Part shown: positions 1-6,078 of the stretch, piece after piece
Layout of the letters: each line of letters opens with the position of its first letter
How positions within the stretch are numbered: position 1 is the first letter of the stretch
Assembly: GCA_021785805.1 (NCBI GenBank)
Contig: JAJYEJ010000011.1
Coordinates: forward strand, 1-21,110
Direction: 5' to 3'
Length of the DNA stretch: 21,110 bases
DNA from: Microcaldota archaeon
GTDB lineage: Archaea; Micrarchaeota; Micrarchaeia; Micrarchaeales; Micrarchaeaceae
Position numbers and translations under genes: made by a program
The notes under the pieces: model-generated
Seen by the model: the letters and a program-made list of their open reading frames with translations, nothing else
The model's database searches: none
What the model was told of the DNA's origin: nothing

Positions 1-1421
1 TGACCGATACTGAAGAGAAGCATGAGGAGTGCGGCATAGTCGCAATATACTCCAAGCATAAAGAGGATGTTGCGCCTCTCCTTTACCACTCCATGACAAA
101 GCTCAATCACAGGGGACAGGACGCTGCCGGATTCGTGGTATTCGACGGGAATAACCTCAGGGTCCGGAAGGGCCTTGGCCTGGTCAAAGAGGCATTCACC
201 GATGCAGACTTCGACGTAGGCGGACATATTGGAATAGGGCACACGCGCTACCCGACAGCTGGACTGAAGTCCGGAAACGGGGATATCCAGCCGTTCGCCG
301 TAGGCGATGTGATTGTAGCGCATAACGGCCAGCTTGTCAACCATGAGGAGCTTAGGGGCCATTTTGAATGGAATGGCAGGTTGAACAACACAACGGATTC
401 TGAGCTGATAGCGTCATACCTCAGTTCCCATGCCGGCGATGGGCTGGAGAGCGCTTTGACCGGCTTCATGGAGAAGGCGGACGGGGCATATTCAGTAGTA
501 GGGATGTTCAACGGAAAGGTATTCGCTTTCAGGGATCCCCACGCCATAAGGCCGCTGGTCTACGGGGAGAACAGCGATTATATATGTTTCGCGTCAGAAA
601 CAGCGGCATTGGACACCAATGGGATACCATATTCAGGGGATGTGGGTCCGGGAGAATTGTGCGTGGTGGAGGACGGCAGGATAGTGAAAACGCAGATCAT
701 GGCGGACAAGCCTAGCCACTGCATGTTCGAGTGGGTGTATTTCGCTGACCCGAGTTCTGTGATACAGGGCGTAGAGGTCTATGACACGAGGAGAAGGCTA
801 GGGATAGAGCTTGCGAGGGAGCACCCGGTTGATGCGGATGTCGTTATACCGGTGCCTGATACATCAAGACCTGCAGCGCAAGCTTTCGCGAGAGAGCTTG
901 GAATCGTTTCGGAGGAGGGCCTCACGAAGTGCAGGTATGTGGATCGGACGTTCATAATGCCCAGCCAGGAGAGGCGGGAGGATGCGGTTAAGCTGAAACT
1001 CAATCCTGTCAAGTCCGTAATAGACGGGAAGAGGGTAGTCCTGGTTGACGACTCCATAGTGCGTGGGACCACTCTAAGGACTATAGTTGATCTCGTCAGG
1101 AGCGCCGGGGCGAAGGAGGTGCATGTCAGGATAACGTGCCCTGCGCTGGAATACCCATGCTATTATGGAGTAGACATGAAGACAAGGAGCGAGCTCATAG
1201 CAGGCACCAGGAGCGTTGGGGAGATTAGAAGGTTTATCAGGGCGGACTCGTTAGGATATGTCTCGATAGATGGATTGAAACGGGCGATAGGCAAGCCGTT
1301 GTGCACGGGATGCCTTAGCGGGAAATACCCGACACCATATGCAAGGATGCTTAGATCCAGGGATGATAGGGAACTGGCGGCCGACATGTCAGGAAAGCGG
1401 CAGGATGATTACCGTTTCTGA
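1..1421 (+). CDS. purF: Amidophosphoribosyltransferase (PurF), start codon cut by window edge
   Basis: First committed step of purine synthesis: PRPP plus glutamine gives 5-phosphoribosylamine. The window opens with TG followed by an in-frame reading frame, so the start is probably an ATG whose A lies one base upstream; the protein would be 473 residues, normal for the family. Residue 11 is Cys in HEECGIVAIY, the N-terminal nucleophile of the glutaminase domain, so a 10-residue propeptide must be removed. RGQDAAG and GHTRYPT are typical glutaminase motifs. The PRPP loop VVLVDDSIVRGTT lies at about 346-358. Cys241, Cys387, Cys435 and Cys438 match the spacing of the four [4Fe-4S] ligands of the Bacillus-type enzyme, so a cluster-bearing form is inferred. 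It converges on the next gene across 89 bases. Upstream context is not visible. Confidence 0.96.
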   Translation, partial: TDTEEKHEECGIVAIYSKHKEDVAPLLYHSMTKLNHRGQDAAGFVVFDGNNLRVRKGLGLVKEAFTDADFDVGGHIGIGHTRYPTAGLKSGNGDIQPFAVGDVIVAHNGQLVNHEELRGHFEWNGRLNNTTDSELIASYLSSHAGDGLESALTGFMEKADGAYSVVGMFNGKVFAFRDPHAIRPLVYGENSDYICFASETAALDTNGIPYSGDVGPGELCVVEDGRIVKTQIMADKPSHCMFEWVYFADPSSVIQGVEVYDTRRRLGIELAREHPVDADVVIPVPDTSRPAAQAFARELGIVSEEGLTKCRYVDRTFIMPSQERREDAVKLKLNPVKSVIDGKRVVLVDDSIVRGTTLRTIVDLVRSAGAKEVHVRITCPALEYPCYYGVDMKTRSELIAGTRSVGEIRRFIRADSLGYVSIDGLKRAIGKPLCTGCLSGKYPTPYARMLRSRDDRELAADMSGKRQDDYRF

Positions 1422-1510
1422 TTCCGGTATCGTATCTTTCGGCTACGGGCTTGCATTATCTGTGCCGCATAGCACTAACCGCCCCGCAGCATCCTAAAAA
1501 CCATGTATGG

Positions 1511-3139
1511 TCATGTGAGTTGAGTAGCGGATATATAGACAGTACCCTGATAGGGCATCGTGACGCTCACCGAGCCTGACGAAGGCAGTGGAGGGTGGCA
1601 AACGTCTATTTCCGTATAGCCGTGTTCCGCCGTGCCTGTTGAGTTTACAGGTTTCGCTGCCATGGTCGCGCAGTTCGGTCCACCCCTAAAGGTTTCCGTT
1701 GGGGATCCCATGCCGTTCCAATATGCCGATATCATTATGGCTTCGTATGCGCCAGGCGCCCAGCCGTTCCAACTGTATGTCAGGGAGTTGGCCGTGCATC
1801 CGGATTGTACGCAGAAGGTGACATATCTGCCTGCGATGGTCATGTTCGGCGAACCTATTGCGGACATCGCTGACGGAGGCGTTGCATCGATCCCGACACC
1901 GTTGGCTGATGCATTGCCCTGTGCAACGACATAGCCTACGCTGTTGAACGGAGTGTATGGGTTGAAACCTGTGCTGATTATGCTATTCGCCGCTACAGCG
2001 ACAAGCAACGATGTGTCTGATTTGTTTAACGATAATGAGGGCCCTGTCCCAGTAGTGTTGGCGGTGGAGTTCGCATTCAGGTTTATGAACGGATATGGGG
2101 AGAATTCCGCCATGTCGATGACAGGGGTGTCCATTGTCACGGTGGCAGGATTCTTAGGTCCCTGGTATGCGCTCGAGTAGCAATGCGCAGGCGATATCGT
2201 GCAGGTCCATCCCCAGAAGTAATTCGGGGATGTAGGAGTCGCCGTTATCGTTACCTGCGATCCGGCTCTGTAGAATCCGAAGCCGTTGCCTGTCGGATTG
2301 GCGGATACGGTTCCAAGCGTGTTGTTGGCGAAGATGTGCAGGTAGTACATTATGTCATAGGATGCGTTAATGGCGCAGTTATATGACGCGTTGAACTGGC
2401 CTGACGGTACGTTAGGCGCGCCGCAGCCTGATGTGCTCGCATAGTTATATTGCGTGCCATAGCTGCTTGAGTTGAACATACCGATATAATCGAATCCGAC
2501 TATGGTGTTCGGAGGCACGGTAATGGAGTATGGGAGCTTGGATACGTTCACTATAGCGTTCGTGACGTAGTTGACATGCACCGTTAGTAGGTACACGCTG
2601 CTGTTCTGGATCGTAAGATTCCCCGGGGAAGCCCTGGCCTGGAATGTTATAGTGCAGCAACTCGGTGGTGGTATAGTTGTAGTCGTGCTGACGGAGGTCG
2701 TAGTGCTCGGCACAGTAGTGGTCGTTGATACGGTTGTGGTTGTTGTCGATGCTGTGGATGTGGTCGATACTGTGGATGTGGTGGTGTTCTGAGGAATGGT
2801 GGTCGTTGTCGATGCTGTGGATGTGGTAGAGGTGGATGTGGTGGTGTTCCTCTTCTGCGGTATCGTAGTCGTGGTTGATCCTGTCGATGAATTGACATAT
2901 ATTATCGTAGACGTAGTGGAGCCGTTGACGGTTATCGTGCCTATTGTAGTATAGTAGCCGTTTAGCTGGCCGCTGTGGCTGCTGCCCGGGTTTCCTGTCA
3001 CCACTAATATGACTGCCGCTATCACTACGACAGCGATTATGGCTCCGGCTATCTTCATGGTTCCGGATTTCGCGCCTTGTACGGCAGCAGAACTTCCTGA
3101 CGGCTGCTGTGGGGCTTGTCCCCCTATTTCTCCCTCCAA
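1511..3139 (-). CDS. Membrane-anchored Thr-rich surface protein with an InlB-like repeat
   Basis: Predicted 542-residue protein with a short cytoplasmic N-terminus, one membrane segment (about 28-47, IAGAIIAVVVIAAVILVV), a Thr/Ser-rich linker (about 80-162) that is probably an O-glycosylated stalk, and an outer part rich in N-x-S/T sites and paired cysteines. Residues about 275-341 (GTVSANPTGNGFGFYRAGSQ, then FWGWTC and a closing MAEF) resemble the divergent InlB B-repeat found in surface proteins. I chose the TTG start at 3139 because AGGTG (3145-3149) lies 5 bases before it and a TATA box (3174-3182) lies about 39 bases upstream. The open frame continues to 3475, but that would run through this promoter and the divergent neighbour. 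An ATG at 3064, directly before the membrane segment, is the alternative start. Adhesion or envelope role is inferred. Confidence 0.78.
   Translation of the reverse strand: MEGEIGGQAPQQPSGSSAAVQGAKSGTMKIAGAIIAVVVIAAVILVVTGNPGSSHSGQLNGYYTTIGTITVNGSTTSTIIYVNSSTGSTTTTIPQKRNTTTSTSTTSTASTTTTIPQNTTTSTVSTTSTASTTTTTVSTTTTVPSTTTSVSTTTTIPPPSCCTITFQARASPGNLTIQNSSVYLLTVHVNYVTNAIVNVSKLPYSITVPPNTIVGFDYIGMFNSSSYGTQYNYASTSGCGAPNVPSGQFNASYNCAINASYDIMYYLHIFANNTLGTVSANPTGNGFGFYRAGSQVTITATPTSPNYFWGWTCTISPAHCYSSAYQGPKNPATVTMDTPVIDMAEFSPYPFINLNANSTANTTGTGPSLSLNKSDTSLLVAVAANSIISTGFNPYTPFNSVGYVVAQGNASANGVGIDATPPSAMSAIGSPNMTIAGRYVTFCVQSGCTANSLTYSWNGWAPGAYEAIMISAYWNGMGSPTETFRGGPNCATMAAKPVNSTGTAEHGYTEIDVCHPPLPSSGSVSVTMPYQGTVYISATQLT
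2660..2890 (-). repeat. Thr-codon low-complexity stalk repeat
   Basis: Degenerate ACN-codon tract encoding the Thr-rich stalk of the surface protein. It contains a near-identical tandem copy of about 60 bases: 2743-2789 and 2806-2849, differing by one codon plus substitutions. The two copies encode NTTTST-x-STTSTASTTTT-like units, so stalk length may vary between strains through slippage or unequal exchange. Confidence 0.7.
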
Positions 3140-3173
3140 ATCAACACCTTTCCCTAAGATGAGGGTTAGAGAG

Positions 3174-3182
3174 TAATATAAA
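3174..3182 (-). promoter_or_regulatory. TATA box of the Thr-rich surface protein
   Basis: On the minus strand this reads TTTATATTA. A transcription start about 25 bases downstream would give a leader of about 13 bases containing AGGTG, which supports the TTG start at 3139. Confidence 0.55.
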
Positions 3183-3237
3183 CGTTTAGGTGCCTTTCGG
3201 AAACCTGACAGGAATGCCCTCATGGTGCATAGGAACC

Positions 3238-3247
3238 CTTTTATTTG
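3238..3247 (+). promoter_or_regulatory. TATA box of the 154-residue helical protein
   Basis: CTTTTATTTG lies about 33 bases before the GTG at 3276, as expected for a very short leader. It also argues against the upstream in-frame ATG at 3222. Confidence 0.5.
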
Positions 3248-3275
3248 TCGCTTGACATACTGTTGCGGTGGGCAT

Positions 3276-3740
3276 GTGGCGACACCCGACCTTGACATTG
3301 TTGGCGATGTGACATCTGACGCCCTTGGGGCGCCTCCTGAGGTGCTTGAAACAGTACAGGGGATTGGGGATGGCACCGAAGAGGATGACCTAGCCAGGAG
3401 AAGGACAGATATCATAGAGTCCCTCAGGGTGCTTGCTGAAAAGCTTGAAGGGAAGGCCAGGGGAATACAGACCATTGAGGCTTACCTTGAGCTCTCCGAT
3501 GTCTATCTTGCGCTTGGCACGCTGACCAAGGACAACGACATCCTGAAAAAGGCGGCTGATGCGGCTGATGACGCCATAAAGATAAAGGAGAAGGACAAAC
3601 CGCTGCTCGACAAGGCTGAGCAGAACAAAAGGGCGGCGATGGATAGGATAGGCGGTTATTACTACGGATACTCGGGGTCCAGCGAGAGCCTTTCAGATGG
3701 AGGGGCCAACATGTTCGGTATCAGTACCGGAACGGGCTAG
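3276..3740 (+). CDS. Small helical (TPR-like) protein of unknown function
   Basis: Function not recognised. From the GTG at 3276 it is 154 residues: an acidic N-terminal stretch (GDGTEEDD), a helical core with TPR-like spacing (AYLELSDVYLALGTLTKDND, then a KKAADAADDAIKIKEKD segment) and a Gly/Tyr/Ser-rich tail (GGYYYGYSGSS). GTG is chosen because it follows a TATA box (3238-3247) and a GGTG at 3267-3270; the in-frame ATG at 3222 lies upstream of that TATA box. It is transcribed divergently from the surface protein and its 3' end overlaps the convergent gene by 48 bases. No signal peptide is seen, so it is probably a cytoplasmic protein-protein adaptor, which is inference. Confidence 0.62.
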   Translation: MATPDLDIVGDVTSDALGAPPEVLETVQGIGDGTEEDDLARRRTDIIESLRVLAEKLEGKARGIQTIEAYLELSDVYLALGTLTKDNDILKKAADAADDAIKIKEKDKPLLDKAEQNKRAAMDRIGGYYYGYSGSSESLSDGGANMFGISTGTG

Positions 3741-4154
3741 GCTGCGGAGCTGCTGTTTGGCGGACTGCCCGACCCTGTGCAACGCGGCTACGGGGTGCTT
3801 TGGATAGCTTGCCCTTATCTCAGGACATGCTTCCTCAGGATAGGTCGAAATGCTATACGGATACCTGTTGCGCGTCTGCTTTTTCACCACGGTTATATCG
3901 ATAAGCACGAGATGACCCTCCTTCCCAAGATCGATGATGCGCTCGAATGCCTGGGTCGGGGAGTACCTATTCACGAATATCACTATGCAAGGCCCGGATT
4001 CGCCGGAAAAACGGTACGGTGTCACCAGCTGCAGGGTACGGCCGTGTTCATCTTTGGCTACCCTTGAATTTATTATCGGGACGTCGTTTAGCCTCGTGTA
4101 GCTATCGAATTTAATGTCCTCGAACTTGTTGTTGCTTTTGCTGAATATATACAA
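3693..4154 (-). CDS. Hypothetical 153-residue protein
   Basis: Not recognised. The frame opens with TTG at 4154 and has no good ATG. A TATA-like element about 30 bases upstream (4179-4190) fits a leaderless message. The centre (residues about 55-95) has alternating hydrophobic strands and charged turns (CIVIFVNRYSPTQAFERIID, then HLVLIDITVVKK), like an alpha/beta fold. The C-terminal part is basic and Gln/Ser-rich and overlaps the 3' end of the opposite-strand gene by 48 bases, so its tail is constrained by two frames. It is divergent from the tRNA-binding protein gene. A spurious frame cannot be excluded. Confidence 0.5.
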   Translation of the reverse strand: MYIFSKSNNKFEDIKFDSYTRLNDVPIINSRVAKDEHGRTLQLVTPYRFSGESGPCIVIFVNRYSPTQAFERIIDLGKEGHLVLIDITVVKKQTRNRYPYSISTYPEEACPEIRASYPKHPVAALHRVGQSAKQQLRSLARSGTDTEHVGPSI

Positions 4155-4178
4155 GCACCGGTTATACCTTGACTCTGG

Positions 4179-4190
4179 AAATATTTATAG
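4179..4190. promoter_or_regulatory. Shared, near-symmetric divergent TATA element
   Basis: AAATATTTATAG reads as a TATA box on both strands (CTATAAATATTT on the minus strand). It lies about 30 bases from the TTG at 4154 and about 38 bases from the ATG at 4223. One element could serve both divergent genes. Confidence 0.5.
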
Positions 4191-4222
4191 ACTCCTCTAG
4201 CGTATTCGATAATTGTGGTACC

Positions 4223-4552
4223 ATGGTAACCATAGACGAGTTCGCAGCTATCGATTTGAGGGTGGGCAGGATAATCGAGGTCGAAGACCTCGAAGGCGCA
4301 AGGAAACCGATGTACAGGTTGAAGGTCGACCTTGGAGCGGAGCTGGGAACCAGGAATCTTGCCGCTGGGCTGAAGAATCACTACACGAGGGATGAGATGC
4401 TAGGCAGGTATGTCGTAGTGGTGGCGAACCTTGCGCCTAAGAACATAGGCAAATTCGTGTCGGAGGGCATGCTGCTTGCCGCAGATGACGGGGAGAAGGT
4501 TTCGCTTCTCGTCCCGGATAGGGAGCTCAAACCAGGGAGCAGGGTCAGGTAA
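4223..4552 (+). CDS. Stand-alone tRNA-binding domain protein (CsaA / MetRS-beta-like)
   Basis: 109-residue OB-fold protein of the tRNA-binding family found at the C-terminus of many methionyl-tRNA synthetases and alone in CsaA and the archaeal MetRS beta-like proteins. Seen: IDLRVGRIIEVEDLEGARKP, then YRLKVDLG, YVVVVANLAPKNIG and SEGMLLAA, all hallmarks of this fold, with a closing LLVPDRELKPGSRVR. The ATG at 4223 gives the usual family length; the frame extends upstream to a TTG at 4169, but the TATA element lies inside that extension. The MetRS at 9175 lacks this domain, so acting as its trans subunit is a reasonable inference. A CsaA-like export chaperone role is the alternative. Confidence 0.85.
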   Translation: MVTIDEFAAIDLRVGRIIEVEDLEGARKPMYRLKVDLGAELGTRNLAAGLKNHYTRDEMLGRYVVVVANLAPKNIGKFVSEGMLLAADDGEKVSLLVPDRELKPGSRVR

Positions 4553-4620
4553 CGGACAGGTCATTCTTTTATATCATTTTATGCCATATAGCCCGTATTG
4601 GTTGATGGTTGATAGGTGGT

Positions 4621-5337
4621 ATGTTGGTTGCAAGTGATATGTTACAGGAGCCAGGACCGGAAACCGGAGCGGATGTACGTGCCAGGAGATGCGTCACGGA
4701 TATGCTTGAGGGGAATGCAGTATTCAAGAACATCAATGAGACGCTCATAGCCGCTCTCGCCACGGTACAGCGTCCGAAGTTCGGGACGGTGGGATGCGCA
4801 GATTCCAGGGCGCCCCTGGAGAAGGTGATAGGCGCGGACGTTGGCGAGTCATTCACCGTTAGGCTCTCAGGCAACGTACTAGATGCATCTAGCATAGGCA
4901 CGATAGAGTACGGCGTGGGCCATCTGCACATCCAGATGCTGGTATTTTTTGGCCACACAGGATGCGGTGAAGTCGCAGCCGGGCAGGCCACGCTTAAGAA
5001 GGTCGTTTCCGGAAAGATTGACGAATCCGAAATCCCGGAGAGGACGGCGCTGGATAGGTTGGTCAGAAGGATTTACACCAACATAAAGGGCAATCCGAAA
5101 AATATAGATAGCTTGGACAACGCGGTGATGGACAACTCCAAGGCTGAGATCGCAAAGCTCATCAAAAGTAGCGACATAGTCGGGAAGGCGCTCAGGGATG
5201 GAAAGCTCACTATACTGTTGGGGATGTACGATATGCGTACCGGCGCGGTTATAGATAAAGGGGAGCTCGGATTCGTATCTGCCAGATACAAGGACAAGGA
5301 TGGTAGTGTCGAGTTCACCGGGTTTGCCGTCTCCTAA
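4621..5337 (+). CDS. Beta-class carbonic anhydrase
   Basis: Zinc enzyme interconverting CO2 and bicarbonate. Seen, numbered from the ATG at 4621 (238 residues): Cys59-Ala-Asp61-Ser-Arg63 (first zinc ligand plus the Asp/Arg dyad) and His112-Thr-Gly-Cys115 (the other two ligands), the complete beta-CA signature. LLGMYDMRTGAV near the C-terminus is the usual late strand. No signal peptide, so cytoplasmic. The start is uncertain: AGGTG ends only 2 bases before the ATG at 4621; an ATG at 4639 and a TTG at 4609 are alternatives. A TATA-like TTTTATATCA lies at 4566-4575. Its stop overlaps the convergent Nudix gene by 4 bases. Likely supplies bicarbonate for carboxylation steps or pH control (inference). 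Confidence 0.9.
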   Translation: MLVASDMLQEPGPETGADVRARRCVTDMLEGNAVFKNINETLIAALATVQRPKFGTVGCADSRAPLEKVIGADVGESFTVRLSGNVLDASSIGTIEYGVGHLHIQMLVFFGHTGCGEVAAGQATLKKVVSGKIDESEIPERTALDRLVRRIYTNIKGNPKNIDSLDNAVMDNSKAEIAKLIKSSDIVGKALRDGKLTILLGMYDMRTGAVIDKGELGFVSARYKDKDGSVEFTGFAVS

Positions 5338-5843
5338 GCATCAGTCATTTGCTTCGTCTTTCGCCTTGAATCTGCCTTCTCGGAAAGCAGATAGTGAGTT
5401 ATCACATGCTGGACTGCAGGGAGGTAATCGGCCAGCCTTTCGGGTCGAGGGTGTTCAGCCGAATCAGTGCGCAGATGAAGCGACTTCCCTTCATGTTGCA
5501 TCTTTAGCTGTGATGCGTTCATGAATGCCGCCGCACCGTAGCCATCGGACACGTGTATGTCGTAGCTCTGTATCTCAGCGTCGACCTGCTTATGGAATAG
5601 GCTTATCTCGAATCCTATGGTCCTGAACCTATCTACGTATCTAAGGCTTCCCGGGTCCATAAGAATCCCTGTGCTCTTGTCGAGTCCGCGAATCGCAGCT
5701 TCTTTGTCCGATTCTCCGTTCTCATGCTTGCCTATTGGAAGCGTCCACATCCCGCCGGCTTCGGCACCTCGACGGACGAACAGGAATCCTCGTGGCGACT
5801 CTACGATTACCATCGATATTCTTTCTATAGTTTCATTGTCCAT
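5334..5843 (-). CDS. Nudix-fold protein with a degenerate catalytic box
   Basis: 169 residues with a Nudix-type start (ISMVIVESPRGFLFVRRG, MWTLPIGKHENGES). The Nudix box pattern is G-x5-E-x7-R-E-U-x-E-E-x-G-U. Here G38, E44, R52, L54, G59 and I60 fit, but the three later acidic positions are G53, K56 and S57, so the metal-binding glutamates are missing. It may be a non-hydrolysing ligand-binding protein or a relative using other acids (E48, D55). ATG at 5843 is preceded by a TATA box on the minus strand (5881-5892, TATAAATAT), giving a short leader. The basic tail (RRKTK) is unusual. Substrate unknown. Confidence 0.75.
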   Translation of the reverse strand: MDNETIERISMVIVESPRGFLFVRRGAEAGGMWTLPIGKHENGESDKEAAIRGLDKSTGILMDPGSLRYVDRFRTIGFEISLFHKQVDAEIQSYDIHVSDGYGAAAFMNASQLKMQHEGKSLHLRTDSAEHPRPERLADYLPAVQHVITHYLLSEKADSRRKTKQMTDA

Positions 5844-5880
5844 TGAAATACCCCACGCTTCACGATTGACATGGCTTCAC

Positions 5881-5892
5881 ATATTTATAGTT
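5881..5892 (-). promoter_or_regulatory. TATA box of the Nudix-fold gene
   Basis: The minus strand reads AACTATAAATAT, with the ATG about 40 bases downstream. The layout resembles the element at 4179-4190. Confidence 0.5.
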
Positions 5893-5906
5893 TCCTGTGA
5901 GGTCGG

Positions 5907-5958
5907 CTTTGTTGAAAAAGTCTGATTTTTGTTGAAAAAGCAAAGTTAAATCAACAAA
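5907..5958. repeat. Direct and inverted TTTGTTGA repeats upstream of the large surface protein
   Basis: TTTGTTGAAAAAG occurs at 5908-5920 and again at 5928-5940, exactly 20 bases apart (two helical turns). The inverse, TCAACAAA, follows at 5951-5958. The 5844-6078 interval is AT-rich and otherwise holds promoters; these repeats look like regulator sites but could serve either divergent gene. Confidence 0.5.
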
Positions 5959-6078
5959 TTTTGTAGGAACAAAAGTATTTTAAGAAGTCAACAGCCTAAG
6001 TCTATGGTGGCGGGTTAAGTTATTAAACTTTTGCTTAGAAACTCTTAATCGTATTAGACTCTAGATGAGGTAGAAAGA

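Noticed and set aside
2183..2386. Arg-rich plus-strand frame inside the Thr-rich surface gene
   Set aside because: Antisense shadow; the minus-strand frame has clear membrane and stalk features.
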